Assembly: GCA_017539045.1 (NCBI GenBank)
Contig: JAFYHS010000025.1
Span: forward strand, 1 to 64,000
Source of the DNA: Bacteroidales bacterium
GTDB taxonomy: Bacteria; Bacteroidota; Bacteroidia; Bacteroidales; F082
Direction: 5' to 3'
Length of the DNA stretch: 64,000 nt
A program made the position numbers and the translations under genes. Below are positions 33,885 through 42,786 of the stretch, in pieces. The number at the start of each line of letters is the position of its first letter. Positions within the stretch are counted from its first letter, which is position 1. The notes under the pieces are model-generated. The model worked only from the letters and a program-made list of their open reading frames with translations, was not told where the DNA came from and made no database searches.

Positions 33885-34715
33885 TTATTTCCTTGCCACC
33901 ACCAAGAAATGCGGACTCATCCCCATCATCTCGGGCTCGGATTCGGTGATTCTGACGATGTCCAAAAGGCGTTCACGGCTGGCCTCTTCCTCCCATTTCT
34001 CGGTGAGGTGTGGCGTAAACCAGATGCAACCTTCCACGGCGATGGCTTTCTCAACAGTGAGCCCTGCTTCAGCAATTTCCGATTTCATTTCGTCAGAGGT
34101 CGTAAAATACGATTCCGCGATGAACCTCGGGTATTCCGAAGGACGGATATGGTCGCCAGTTGTCATCTCGCCCTTGATCATGTTGAAAAACACGGGGTCG
34201 TCGAGGAATTCCATGAGTGAGGCATTCTTCTTCTCGCCATAGACCGACAAAGCCCACGTCATGGAACTGAACTTGGAGATACCCGCCGCAAACAATAGTC
34301 CGCCTTTCTTCAACACTCGGAACGCCTCGCGGAGCGACTGCAAACGCTCTCCCCTATCACGCAGATGGTACTGTGGCCCCATCAACAGCACCACATCGGC
34401 GCTCTCGTCAGGGCGATTGACTTGCAAGGCGTTGCCCGTCTCGGCGATGAAACGGCAGTCCTGCATCAAATTCGCCTTGGCATATTCCACGGCACTTTCG
34501 GCCAACTCAATAAGGTGGACTTCGTTGCCTTTCTTGGCCAGCCATGCCGCATACATCCCGATGCCGCCTCCGATGTCATAGATTACCTTTCCGCCATCAA
34601 TGTAGCGCGACAGGATTTCCTTTGTCCTGTGGAACTCCACAATGCCCAGGCCGCGCTCCAACCGGCCTATCTCCGCACCGTTGTTATAGAAGTCGTAGAT
34701 TTCGTCCATGTTCAT
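33885..34715 (-). CDS. class I SAM-dependent methyltransferase
   Basis: A 276-residue cytoplasmic methyltransferase of Rossmann type. Motif I VIYDIGGGIGMYAAWLA is near residue 50, the acidic residue after strand 2 is in HLIELAE near 75, motif II/post-I VVLLMGPQYHL near 118 and the helix LREAFRVLKKGG near 140. The start at 34715 (MNMDEIYDFY) fits homology and leaves a -7 box at 34729-34736; a longer in-frame start at 34952 would run across the htpG start on the other strand. Substrate unknown; small-molecule methylation is typical of this family. Confidence 0.85.
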   Translation of the reverse strand: MNMDEIYDFYNNGAEIGRLERGLGIVEFHRTKEILSRYIDGGKVIYDIGGGIGMYAAWLAKKGNEVHLIELAESAVEYAKANLMQDCRFIAETGNALQVNRPDESADVVLLMGPQYHLRDRGERLQSLREAFRVLKKGGLLFAAGISKFSSMTWALSVYGEKKNASLMEFLDDPVFFNMIKGEMTTGDHIRPSEYPRFIAESYFTTSDEMKSEIAEAGLTVEKAIAVEGCIWFTPHLTEKWEEEASRERLLDIVRITESEPEMMGMSPHFLVVARK

Positions 34716-34728
34716 TGTTTTGATGTCG

Positions 34729-34736
34729 CAAAAATA
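34729..34736 (-). promoter_or_regulatory. -7 promoter box for methyltransferase gene
   Basis: TATTTTTG on the minus strand, 14 nt upstream of the ATG at 34715. Confidence 0.45.
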
Positions 34737-34826
34737 TAAAAATCTTGCCATTTTGTCACTTTCTTTCGGTGGCACACAATTTGACCTATAACGCGCGTCA
34801 ATTGAATTCAATAAAAACACAACGAT

Positions 34827-36749
34827 ATGCAACAAACAGGTAACATTGGAGTAAAGACAGAAAACATTTTCCCTGTCATCAAGAAGTTCCTCTATTCGGA
34901 TCAGGAAATTTTCCTGCGCGAAATCATCAGCAATGCCGTGGACGCCACACAAAAGCTGAAAGCCTTGGCTGCCTCGGGCGAGTTTAAGGGCGAGTTAGGC
35001 GACCTTACTATTAAGGTAGAAGTCGACAAGAAGAAAAAGACCCTCACCGTCCGCGACCGCGGCATCGGCATGAACGCCGAAGAGGTCGACAAGTACATCA
35101 ACCAAATCGCCTTCTCGGGCGCGGAGGAGTTCATCGCCAAGTTCAAGACCCAAAGCGAGGCCGAAGCCGCCAATATCATTGGACATTTTGGCTTGGGCTT
35201 TTATTCCGCCTTCATGGTCTCCTCGAAAGTGTCGCTGATTTCCAAGTCTTGCAAGGAAGAAGGCAAGAACGGCGTCATCTGGGAGTGCGACGGCAGCCCA
35301 GAGTACACCATGAACGAAATACCGAAGGGCGACCGCGGCACCGACGTCATCCTTTATATCAGCGACGATGCCGCCGAGTTCCTCGAAGAAGGCCGTATCC
35401 GCGAACTGCTCAACAAATACTGCAAGTTCCTGCCCATCCCAATCCAGTTTGGCACGCGCAAGGTGCAGGAGGAAATCGAGGGTGAGACCGACAAGGACGG
35501 CAAGCCCAAGACCAAGGAAGTGGAGAAGCCTTGGATCATCAACGACGTAGCGCCGCTGTGGAAGAAAGCCCCGACCGACATCAAGGACGAGGAATACAAC
35601 GACTTCTACCACACGCTCTACCCGATGAACTTCGGAGAGCCGCTGTTCCACATCCACCTCAACGTGGACTACCCCTTCAACCTCACAGGCATCCTCTATT
35701 TCCCGAAGGTGAAGAACCGCTACGAGTTCCAGCGCAACAAGATCCAACTCTACTGCAACGAGGTCTTCGTCACCGATAGCGTCGAAGGCATCCTGCCCGA
35801 GTTCCTCTCGCTGCTGCACGGCGTCATCGACTCGCCCGACATCCCGCTGAACGTCAGCCGCTCGTTCCTGCAAAGCGACCAGAACGTGAAGAAAATCTCG
35901 ACCTACATCACCAAGAAGGTGGCCGAGAAACTGGAAGAGCTCTTCAAGAAAGACCGTGAGGCCTACGAGAAGAATTGGGATGACATCCGCGTCTTCATCG
36001 AATACGGCATGATGAGCGACCCGAAGTTCTACGAGCGCGCCGAGAAGTTCTTCCTCTTCAAAGACACCGACGACAAATACTACACCATCGAGGAATACAA
36101 GACTTTGATTAAGGAAAACCAGACCGACAAGAACAAGGCCCTCGTTTATCTGTATGCCACCGACAAGGACGACCAGTACACCAACATCGAGAACGCCAAA
36201 GCCAAGGGCTACAACGTCCTGATGATGGACGGCATCCTCGACCCGCATTTCATCAGCGCATACGAGCAGAAGGAAGGCGAGAAAGGCGACGACAACCGCG
36301 CGATGTTTGCCCGCGTGGACTCCAACACCATCGACAAGCTCATCGTGAAGGATGACAAGGAAGCCGCCTCGGGCCTCGACGACAAGCAGAAAGAGACCGT
36401 GAAGGCCGCCTTCGAGAAGGTCATCGACAAGGTGAAGTTCAATGTGGAGTTCAGCAACGAAGGCGCCGAAGCCGCTCCTGTGGAGGTCACCCAAAACGAG
36501 TGGATGCGCCGTATGAAGGAGATGGAGCAGATGGGCGGCGGCCCAATGTCGTTCTACGGCTCCATGCCCGACAGCTACACCTTGATGCTCAACACCAACA
36601 GCCCTGTCATCACTGGCCTCTTGGACAAGGACGAAGCCGCACAGGAAGCCACGATTCGACAGATTTACGACCTCGCACTGCTCTCGAAGAACTTGCTGAA
36701 GGGCAAGGATTTGAGCGAGTTTGTCAAGAGGAATATGGAGAAGTTATAA
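34827..36749 (+). CDS. htpG: molecular chaperone HtpG (Hsp90)
   Basis: A 640-residue cytosolic Hsp90 chaperone that uses ATP to remodel client proteins. The GHKL ATPase domain holds REIISNAVDAT near 31 with the catalytic Glu and Asn, DRGIGMN near 73 and GHFGLGFYSAFMV near 115. The middle domain carries VSRSFLQSD near 345. The C-terminal dimerisation domain ends ...LSEFVKRNMEKL. Length is typical for Bacteroidales HtpG. It is divergent from the methyltransferase gene and ends at two strong hairpins. Confidence 0.97.
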   Translation: MQQTGNIGVKTENIFPVIKKFLYSDQEIFLREIISNAVDATQKLKALAASGEFKGELGDLTIKVEVDKKKKTLTVRDRGIGMNAEEVDKYINQIAFSGAEEFIAKFKTQSEAEAANIIGHFGLGFYSAFMVSSKVSLISKSCKEEGKNGVIWECDGSPEYTMNEIPKGDRGTDVILYISDDAAEFLEEGRIRELLNKYCKFLPIPIQFGTRKVQEEIEGETDKDGKPKTKEVEKPWIINDVAPLWKKAPTDIKDEEYNDFYHTLYPMNFGEPLFHIHLNVDYPFNLTGILYFPKVKNRYEFQRNKIQLYCNEVFVTDSVEGILPEFLSLLHGVIDSPDIPLNVSRSFLQSDQNVKKISTYITKKVAEKLEELFKKDREAYEKNWDDIRVFIEYGMMSDPKFYERAEKFFLFKDTDDKYYTIEEYKTLIKENQTDKNKALVYLYATDKDDQYTNIENAKAKGYNVLMMDGILDPHFISAYEQKEGEKGDDNRAMFARVDSNTIDKLIVKDDKEAASGLDDKQKETVKAAFEKVIDKVKFNVEFSNEGAEAAPVEVTQNEWMRRMKEMEQMGGGPMSFYGSMPDSYTLMLNTNSPVITGLLDKDEAAQEATIRQIYDLALLSKNLLKGKDLSEFVKRNMEKL

Positions 36750-36770
36750 TTCGACAATGACTTGTGACTA

Positions 36771-36814
36771 TGACCATGACCGCTTTGACAATTGTTGAAG
36801 CGGTCATGGTCATT
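36771..36814. terminator. 16-bp perfect stem after htpG
   Basis: ATGACCATGACCGCTT (36771-36786) and AAGCGGTCATGGTCAT (36799-36814) are exact inverted repeats with a 12-base loop, followed by TTTTGG. It is 22 nt beyond the htpG stop; the U-tract is short, so it could also be a repeat element. Confidence 0.6.
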
Positions 36815-36821
36815 TTGGACA

Positions 36822-36867
36822 AAACAATATTCCCACAACGCCATAGCATTGCGGGGATATTGTTTTA
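36822..36867. terminator. bidirectional terminator between htpG and FISUMP gene
   Basis: AAAACAATAT(T)CCC pairs with GGGGATATTGTTTT, giving a T-rich tail on either strand, between the convergent htpG and 36881-37597 genes. Confidence 0.6.
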
Positions 36868-36880
36868 GCTATTTCAAGCA

Positions 36881-37597
36881 TTATTTTGCAGGATGCACGG
36901 GGCGCACAGAACAACCTCTACTACGGGCATCATAAAACACCTTGAAGTAATTAGGAGAAAACTGGAAATACACCGCACCATCAGGAATGCGGAGATAGAG
37001 CGAATTCGACCAATAATTACCAAAACCAGAATCGTCAAAACTATTTGTCAAGTTTATGTTACTTTCCCAACGGTTACCAGCGGCAGGAAGGAATAGAGTG
37101 CGGCCATTGGATGCAGTAAACAGTCTTCCATCAACACCGTTTTGAGTCGTCCATGTATTTGACGTGTTTTGGCAAAGCTCTTCCCATTGATCTTCCGTTG
37201 GCATACACCAACCACTACCCCAATTGGCCGTAGCCGCATCATCAACAGCCTCCAAAACAGTCAAATCATCAATGAAGTGAAGGTATCCAAAAAGATTACT
37301 GCAACAATATTTGGTCAAACTCATCCAGTCACCTCCTTTGCAGTATTTGTAAGTACTCCATTCGTAGTAATCCTTTGGCTCAGTCTCGCCCCATGCGAAA
37401 TAATCACCATAACCTTCCGGCGTGTCGGCACCAACATTGCAAGTGGCCCACAATGTTCCGCTTGGCAAGCCAAGGTCAACATAATCGTGACCATTGTAGT
37501 TTCCACTGACGTTATTCGGCTCATCAGGTTTTGTGCAACCTAACGCAAAAACCATCATCAGCATTATGGCCACTATCGTCTTCAAAACTCTGTTCAT
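36881..37597 (-). CDS. FISUMP-domain lipoprotein
   Basis: A 238-residue predicted lipoprotein. Type II signal peptide with lipobox VFALGC (Cys near residue 21), then a short linker and the Fibrobacter succinogenes major paralogous (FISUMP) domain: YVDLGLPSGTLWATCNVGA near 40, DYFAWGET near 67, W-MPT-DQWEEL near 130 and the ending RGCSVRPV. The domain is a compact surface module of unknown ligand. A tandem paralogue lies directly upstream at 37704-38417. Confidence 0.85.
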   Translation of the reverse strand: MNRVLKTIVAIMLMMVFALGCTKPDEPNNVSGNYNGHDYVDLGLPSGTLWATCNVGADTPEGYGDYFAWGETEPKDYYEWSTYKYCKGGDWMSLTKYCCSNLFGYLHFIDDLTVLEAVDDAATANWGSGWCMPTEDQWEELCQNTSNTWTTQNGVDGRLFTASNGRTLFLPAAGNRWESNINLTNSFDDSGFGNYWSNSLYLRIPDGAVYFQFSPNYFKVFYDARSRGCSVRPVHPAK

Positions 37598-37703
37598 ATC
37601 GATTCTGTTTTAGTTGTTTGAGACTGCAAAGAAACAAAAAAAGCGTGATTTGGCGAGGTTGAAATGCCAAATTATACTTAGTGTTTATATATCGCGCAAA
37701 GAA

Positions 37704-38417
37704 TCATTCCGCTGAACGCACTGCCCGGACAACATGCCCTCGGCTGCGCTCGTAGGTACCGCACACATGGCTGCTTTCGAAATCAAAATGATAGCTCCAC
37801 CCGCGTTCGGGGAAATGGTCGTGAAGTGTTTTTGACCAGTAAATGCCGAGTCCAAGGCAGATGAGTTCGCCATCCAGACGGAAACCCGTAGCAGGCAAAA
37901 AGATGCTGTTGCCGTTCGATCCAGTGAGTAGTCTCCCTTTCACTCCATTTATGTCGGTCCAAGTCCAAGTTGTTTTTTGGTACAATTCCTCCCATTCTTC
38001 CTTGGTGGGCATACGCCAGTCATCGCCCCAATTGACGGTAGCCGCATCGTCATCAGGTTCCAGAAGGGTCAGGTTGTCGACAAAACCGTTGAGTCCCCAA
38101 ACCGAATCGGTGCAATACTTGGTGATGGCATACCAATTATCGATGCAATTACCATACTGGTAGCTTTTCCAGTCATAAACGCTTTTCGGTGTGGTCTCGC
38201 CCCAGGCAAAGTAATCGCCGACGCCTTCCGGCGTATCGGCACCTATGTTGCAAGTGGCCCACAAGGTACCGCTCGGCAGGCCGAGGTCGACATATTCGTG
38301 TTCGTCTACCTCATTCCCCGGATCGTCGCCATGATTAGGCTCGTCAGGTTTGCTGCAACCCGCAGCAAAAACCACCAGTAGCATTACGGGCAACATTGCC
38401 TTTAAGGTCCTGTTCAT
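37704..38417 (-). CDS. FISUMP-domain lipoprotein (tandem paralogue)
   Basis: A 237-residue predicted lipoprotein with lipobox VFAAGC and the same FISUMP layout as its neighbour: YVDLGLPSGTLWATCNIGA, DYFAWGET, WRMPTKEEWEEL and ending RGHVVRAVRSAE. The start is placed at 38417 (MNRTLKAMLPV), which matches the neighbour's MNRVLKTIV; an in-frame start at 38456 would put extra residues before the signal peptide. Both genes share the upstream word TTTTTTGTTTCTTTGCA, consistent with a tandem duplication that included the promoter. Confidence 0.85.
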   Translation of the reverse strand: MNRTLKAMLPVMLLVVFAAGCSKPDEPNHGDDPGNEVDEHEYVDLGLPSGTLWATCNIGADTPEGVGDYFAWGETTPKSVYDWKSYQYGNCIDNWYAITKYCTDSVWGLNGFVDNLTLLEPDDDAATVNWGDDWRMPTKEEWEELYQKTTWTWTDINGVKGRLLTGSNGNSIFLPATGFRLDGELICLGLGIYWSKTLHDHFPERGWSYHFDFESSHVCGTYERSRGHVVRAVRSAE

Positions 38418-38504
38418 GTTCCAATCATTCTTCAATACCACAATGCAAAGAAACAAAAAATCATCTCATATCCGACTAATGCATGTAAAATTACGGAAAA
38501 TGAT

Positions 38505-38512
38505 TATTTTTG
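38505..38512 (+). promoter_or_regulatory. -7 promoter box for TPM gene pair
   Basis: TATTTTTG, 20 nt upstream of the ATG at 38532. Confidence 0.45.
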
Positions 38513-38531
38513 CACTCAAATCAGATTGACC

Positions 38532-38975
38532 ATGTCAAACGCCATCACCATACTGAACCGAGAGGAAGACCACCGTGTGGTTGAAGCTATCCGGCAGGCT
38601 GAGCTCAACACCTCGGGCGAAATCAAAGTGCATATCGAGAACCATTGTCGAGGCGACGTCGAAGAACGCAGCCTGTATGTCTTCAACCGCCTGAAGCTCA
38701 ACGAAACCCAACTGCGCAATGGCGTGCTCATCTACCTTGCCGTCAAGGACCGCAAATTCGCCATCCTTGGCGACGAAGGCATCAACAACGTGGTGGAAGA
38801 AGGCTTTTGGAACGACGTGAAAGACCTGATGCTGAGCCACTTCAAGGAAGGCCGCTTCACAGAAGGTCTCGAAGCGGGCATACAACGCTGTGGCGAGAAG
38901 TTGAAAGCCTACTTCCCCTATCAATCTGACGACATCAACGAAATCCCTGACGACATCTCCTATGAAGACAACTAA
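38532..38975 (+). CDS. TPM-domain protein (small, cytosolic type)
   Basis: A 147-residue protein with a TPM domain (TLP18.3/Psb32/MOLO-1 fold): AIRQAELNTSGEIKVHIE at the N-terminus, VYLAVKDRKFAILGDEGI-type core near 75 and FKEGRFTEGLEAGI near 115. No signal peptide. I use the ATG at 38532; a TTG six bases upstream is also in frame. It overlaps the next TPM gene by 14 bases. Pairs of TPM proteins are commonly found beside LemA in Bacteroidota; no LemA gene is visible here. The role is thought to be in membrane or photosystem-like protein maintenance but is unresolved in these bacteria. Confidence 0.82.
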   Translation: MSNAITILNREEDHRVVEAIRQAELNTSGEIKVHIENHCRGDVEERSLYVFNRLKLNETQLRNGVLIYLAVKDRKFAILGDEGINNVVEEGFWNDVKDLMLSHFKEGRFTEGLEAGIQRCGEKLKAYFPYQSDDINEIPDDISYEDN

Positions 38976-39750
38976 TAGACATAAACTTACGCTTTTCTTT
39001 GGCCTCATCCTCGTGATGCTCACTTTTGGCATGACGCTGAAAGCCCAATTGCCCAGTCCGCCCGTTCCGCCCCGTTTGGTGAACGACTACACAGGCACCT
39101 TGACCGCCAGCCAAATCGAGGCCTTGGAGCGGAAGCTGGTAGCCTACGACGACAGCACCTCCACCCAAATCCTTGTCATGCTTGTCGACGACCTGCAAGG
39201 CTACAGCATCGAGCAGTATGCCACCGAGATTGGCCACAGCTGGGGTGTGGGACAAAAGAGCAAAGGTAACGGCGCCGTCATCTTGGTCAAACCAAAGAAA
39301 GGCAGCGAGCGAGGTCAGGTGAACATCAGCCCCGGCTATGGCATGGAACAATATGTCACCGATGCCACGGCCAAACGCATCATCGATAGGGAGATGATTC
39401 CTGCCTTCAGGGAAGACGACTACTACACGGGCATCGACAATGCCGTGAATACCATCATGGACCTTTGCTCGGGCAAGTTCGACCAAGATGAATACGCGGG
39501 CGAGGAAGGTTTCCCTCTTTGGCTCATCATCCTATTCATCATCGCCATAGCTATTATCTTCTCCAAGTTCTCCGATAACAACGGCCAAAACTACTCCGGT
39601 GGCGGCACCCGCACCATCTGGATTCCCATGGGCGGTGGAGGTTTCGGAGGCGGCGGAAGCTTTGGCGGTGGAGGCTTCGGCGGTGGTGGAGGCTTCGGCG
39701 GCTTCGGCGGAGGCGGCTTTGGTGGCGGTGGAGCCTCGGGAAGTTGGTAG
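38962..39750 (+). CDS. YgcG-like TPM-domain membrane protein, Gly-rich C-terminus
   Basis: A 262-residue exported protein: signal peptide at 1-28 (ending LKA-Q), TPM domain at about 40-165 (VNDYTGTLTASQIEALE, VQISPGYGMEQ-type core, REDDYYTGIDNAV), one membrane segment at about 182-199 (LWLIILFIIAIAIIF) and a C-terminal tail of GGGGFGG repeats. This is the standard YgcG layout: the TPM domain outside the membrane and a glycine-rich cytosolic tail. It overlaps the preceding TPM gene by 14 bases, so the two are likely translated in a coupled way. Confidence 0.87.
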   Translation: MKTTNRHKLTLFFGLILVMLTFGMTLKAQLPSPPVPPRLVNDYTGTLTASQIEALERKLVAYDDSTSTQILVMLVDDLQGYSIEQYATEIGHSWGVGQKSKGNGAVILVKPKKGSERGQVNISPGYGMEQYVTDATAKRIIDREMIPAFREDDYYTGIDNAVNTIMDLCSGKFDQDEYAGEEGFPLWLIILFIIAIAIIFSKFSDNNGQNYSGGGTRTIWIPMGGGGFGGGGSFGGGGFGGGGGFGGFGGGGFGGGGASGSW

Positions 39751-39777
39751 TTTTAGTTTAGAGCATAGAGAAACAAT

Positions 39778-40455
39778 ATGTCAGAACCCATCATAGAAAT
39801 CAAACACGCTTCCATCTTCCAAAAGGAGAACCTGGTGCTCAGCGATGTCAACCTGACGCTGAACAAGTGCGAGTTCATTTATCTCATCGGTCGCACAGGA
39901 AGCGGCAAGTCCTCCTTGCTGAAGACTTTGTATGGCGAGTTGCCTGCCCGCGACGGCATTGTGCGCGTGGCCGGATACGACCTCACCAAACTCAAACGGA
40001 AAGACATCCCCTATCTGCGTCGTAAGATCGGCATCGTTTTTCAGGACTTCCAGTTGCTTTTTGACCGTAGCGTGGAGAAAAACCTGGAGTTTGTGTTGGG
40101 TGCCACCGGCTGGACTGAGAAAGCCGAGATCTCGCGCCGCATCGACGAGGTGTTGGCCAAAGTGGGACTGAGTGACAAGCGCAAGAGCATGCCCCACCAG
40201 ATGTCGGGCGGCGAACAGCAAGGCGTCGCCATTGCCCGAGCCTTGCTCAATGACCCCGATGTCATCCTCGCCGACGAGCCTACGGGCAATCTCGACCCCG
40301 ACACGACCCTCGAGGTAATGAAACTGTTGCGCCGCATCAGCGAGAATGGTCAAGCCGTGCTGATGGCCACGCACAACTACACCCTCATGCAGAAATATCC
40401 TTCCCGCATCGCCAATTGCAAGAATGGGACGGTAATATGCTCAGAGATGGAATAA
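39778..40455 (+). CDS. ftsE: FtsE-like ABC ATP-binding protein
   Basis: A 225-residue cytoplasmic ABC ATPase most like FtsE, which with FtsX recruits and activates peptidoglycan hydrolases at the septum. Walker [11 protein letters not shown] is near 39, Q-loop VFQDFQLL near 90, signature MSGGEQQG near 140 and Walker [16 protein letters not shown] near 163, with the switch histidine in MATHNY. The residue after the signature is G rather than the usual R. No ftsX gene lies next to it, as is common in Bacteroidota. It could instead be another MacB-class ATPase, but the [20 protein letters not shown] region favours FtsE. Confidence 0.75.
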   Translation: MSEPIIEIKHASIFQKENLVLSDVNLTLNKCEFIYLIGRTGSGKSSLLKTLYGELPARDGIVRVAGYDLTKLKRKDIPYLRRKIGIVFQDFQLLFDRSVEKNLEFVLGATGWTEKAEISRRIDEVLAKVGLSDKRKSMPHQMSGGEQQGVAIARALLNDPDVILADEPTGNLDPDTTLEVMKLLRRISENGQAVLMATHNYTLMQKYPSRIANCKNGTVICSEME

Positions 40456-40457
40456 CG

Positions 40458-40560
40458 AACTATGGCCAATAGCCTATGGCCTATGGCAGCCACACCCAAG
40501 GTCGTCATTGCGGACTCGATCCGCAATCTCCTACCTTAGAGGATGCCAATAGCCATAGTT
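40458..40560. repeat. palindromic element family D with nested E hairpin
   Basis: AACTATGGC at the left end pairs with GCCATAGTT at the right end. Inside sits a perfect hairpin ATTGCGGA-CTCGA-TCCGCAAT (40507-40527) within the common Bacteroidota word GTCATTGCGG...CCGCAATCTCC. It fills the gap between two convergent genes, so it may also terminate transcription. Confidence 0.6.
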
Positions 40561-41674
40561 AAAAAATGGCGTCAACGATTTTTCGCGCATTAGCTTCATT
40601 GTCATAAAGCTGACGCATTTGCGCATCGCGCTCCTCGATGTCGTCTTCGGTGAAATCTTCCTCCATTAGCCGCTTAATTTCGGCAATCATCTGATCGGGC
40701 TCGTCAGCCACCACACAAAGGCCTTCCAACGAAGTGCCTTTCACCATATCGGAGTTGACCAGACAGAAACGTCCATTATAGAGCGCGTTCAACAGTTTCA
40801 GTTTCAATCCCGTAGGCTGGTCGGTCACCAAAATGTTCACCTGTGCCTGGCGCAAGAGATCGATCATCTCAGCGTCATCGGGATTGGCCACCAAAGTCAC
40901 ATTAGCGTATTTCTCGGCCAGTTTTCCCAATTTTTCAGAAGGATTCAAGCCCGACACGATGCAATGCAGGTCAAGCTCAGAGAACACCTGCTCTATCAGC
41001 CACTTCGCGGCTTGCTCGTTCTCTTTGACTGAGAGGTTGCCATGATACAGCACATACTCGCCCCTACCCGTCTCCGAACACACCGAATCAGAGGCACTGA
41101 AACCCGGAACAAGCACCACATTATTATAGCGTTTGCTGAAATGATCCGCATCTTGTTGTGAGATGGCGAATATGCCTGTCGCTTTTTTCAAAACGGGTTC
41201 GTAGCGCTTCAATTTCAAGGCCTCGGCATGATAGAAGAGACGTCTCCACCAACACTTTTCCGTATCGCCCAAACCGTTATAATAATCGTGTTCCACATTG
41301 TGTGCACGAACATAAATCTTCCTGTTCTTCAGGCGTTTGTCAAGCAGGATAGCCGTGGTATGTAAACCTTCGCAAAGGATAGGATAATCGTCTTTCAACA
41401 AGTCCTGCACCAAAGCCTCCGACCTTCTCGAATTGACGATGAACGGTGTGAGACTCAGTTGCTTGGCAAAGGAAGTGTCACGCTTGTAATATTTCACCTC
41501 TTGGCAACGATTCAGTATCTCCTGTTCACCGCGACCATACTCGAAGCAATGCAGATGCACCTTGACGCCAGCCTCAATGAGAGCCTTCACACGGTAAAAC
41601 ACATCGATCACCCCACCGTAATTGGCAGGATAAGGCACGTCAAAAGCAATGATATGGAGGTGGTTTTCACTCAT
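40559..41674 (-). CDS. glycosyltransferase (GT4-like)
   Basis: A 371-residue cytosolic glycosyltransferase of GT-B fold. An N-terminal Rossmann-like domain begins with IIAFDVPYPANYGGVIDVFYRVKAL (GG-loop), the linker holds VYRAHNVEHDYY, and the C-terminal donor domain carries YHGNLSVKEN near 217 and the nucleotide-sugar region GLKLKLLNALYNGRFCLVNSDMV near 300. It overlaps the upstream glycosyltransferase gene by 8 bases, so both probably act on the same glycan. Acceptor and sugar are unknown. Confidence 0.83.
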   Translation of the reverse strand: MSENHLHIIAFDVPYPANYGGVIDVFYRVKALIEAGVKVHLHCFEYGRGEQEILNRCQEVKYYKRDTSFAKQLSLTPFIVNSRRSEALVQDLLKDDYPILCEGLHTTAILLDKRLKNRKIYVRAHNVEHDYYNGLGDTEKCWWRRLFYHAEALKLKRYEPVLKKATGIFAISQQDADHFSKRYNNVVLVPGFSASDSVCSETGRGEYVLYHGNLSVKENEQAAKWLIEQVFSELDLHCIVSGLNPSEKLGKLAEKYANVTLVANPDDAEMIDLLRQAQVNILVTDQPTGLKLKLLNALYNGRFCLVNSDMVKGTSLEGLCVVADEPDQMIAEIKRLMEEDFTEDDIEERDAQMRQLYDNEANARKIVDAIF

Positions 41675-42782
41675 AATGTCGGTAGATTTCTAGCAGTTTC
41701 TGTTCCTCATTCTCCCAACACAAATCCCGTGCCGCAAGGGCAAGATTTTGCTGCCATTGTGCCCTTCTCACCTCGTCCGACAAGGCATCCCGAATCGTGG
41801 CCGCTATGGTAGCGGGTTCATGGTTTTCAATGAATAGTCCCAAATCGTATTGTCGGATAATCTTCTCGATTTCAGTTAGATGCGAAGCTACAATCGGCAC
41901 GCCTGCTTGGATGAAGTCGAACAGTTTGTTGGGCAAGCTGAAACGGTAGTTGAGGTTGGTGTCCTTGTCGAGGCAGAAGCCCAATTCCGCGAGCTGTGTG
42001 TAAGCCATCATCTGCTGGTAAGGCATACGCGGGAAGAAGCGAACACGATCGGCAATGTTCAGCTCTTCAACCATTTGTTTCAAGATAGGCAACACATCGC
42101 CACCACCGATGATCATCAGGAAACAATCATCCAAAAGCGACATCGCCTGCACCAGTTCCTCTGCCCCACGCTGTATGTTGATACCCGAGCCTTGCAGTAT
42201 CAAAAGGTGCTTATCTGTTGGCAAACCCATTGCCGCTTTGTCGCCTTTGGGTGGCAAGGCCTTGCGCGGCGGAATATTTCGAATAACATGGCACTTGACG
42301 CCATATTTCTCGCGAAACAAGTCAGCAATGCTGTCGCACACGGTTATCATCTCGCCCAACTTAGGCACCACAAAACCTTCGATGCGTTTCCACACGCGCT
42401 GCACCTTGGGCCGGTTGACCAACTCGGGCGTCTCGGTGAAGTATTCGTGGCTGTCGAAAAGTATCTTAGTGCCTTTCAGCTTGGAAATGAAATAATTGGG
42501 CAAGATCGTATCCAGGTCGTTTGACAGCAGCAGATGGGCACGATGAAACAGCAGGAAGAAAAACAGTCGGATATTGTACTCAGCATAGAACAGCGGGCCT
42601 TTCTCAAAGAGCAGTCTCATGCGGTGCGTGGCGTATGGGCGTTCATCCATCGACGGACTTTTGCGCTGCTTCCGCCCCACCAAAAGCACCTCGTATCCAG
42701 CCTTTTGCAAAGCCAGGCACGACTTGTTGACCCTTTGGTCCGTGACCAAGTCGTTGATCACCGATACGATGGCGCGTTTCAT
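41667..42782 (-). CDS. glycosyltransferase (GT4-like)
   Basis: A 371-residue GT-B glycosyltransferase. The start is placed at 42782 (MKRAIVSVINDLVTDQRV), which matches the family start; an in-frame start at 42872 would run into murB on the other strand. The N-terminal domain contains FDSHEYFTETPELV near 120; the donor domain has GSGINIQRGAEELVQAM near 205, GGGDVLPILK near 232 and the ExE-like sugar-nucleotide region near 300 (SLPNKLFDFIQAGVPIVAS). A -7 box TATCTTTG (42787-42794) lies just upstream. It heads a two-gene operon. Confidence 0.85.
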   Translation of the reverse strand: MKRAIVSVINDLVTDQRVNKSCLALQKAGYEVLLVGRKQRKSPSMDERPYATHRMRLLFEKGPLFYAEYNIRLFFFLLFHRAHLLLSNDLDTILPNYFISKLKGTKILFDSHEYFTETPELVNRPKVQRVWKRIEGFVVPKLGEMITVCDSIADLFREKYGVKCHVIRNIPPRKALPPKGDKAAMGLPTDKHLLILQGSGINIQRGAEELVQAMSLLDDCFLMIIGGGDVLPILKQMVEELNIADRVRFFPRMPYQQMMAYTQLAELGFCLDKDTNLNYRFSLPNKLFDFIQAGVPIVASHLTEIEKIIRQYDLGLFIENHEPATIAATIRDALSDEVRRAQWQQNLALAARDLCWENEEQKLLEIYRHYE

Positions 42783-42786
42783 GGGA

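Noticed and set aside
34774..34788. TGGCACACAATTTGA upstream of htpG as a sigma-54 promoter
   Set aside because: It lacks the GC of the -12 element and has no TGTAAAG dyads upstream; one partial match is expected by chance.
34995..36494. Long minus-strand open frame (499 codons) antisense to htpG
   Set aside because: Composition (runs of V, L, D, E) is what the complement of a strongly codon-biased htpG gives; no promoter, no homology.
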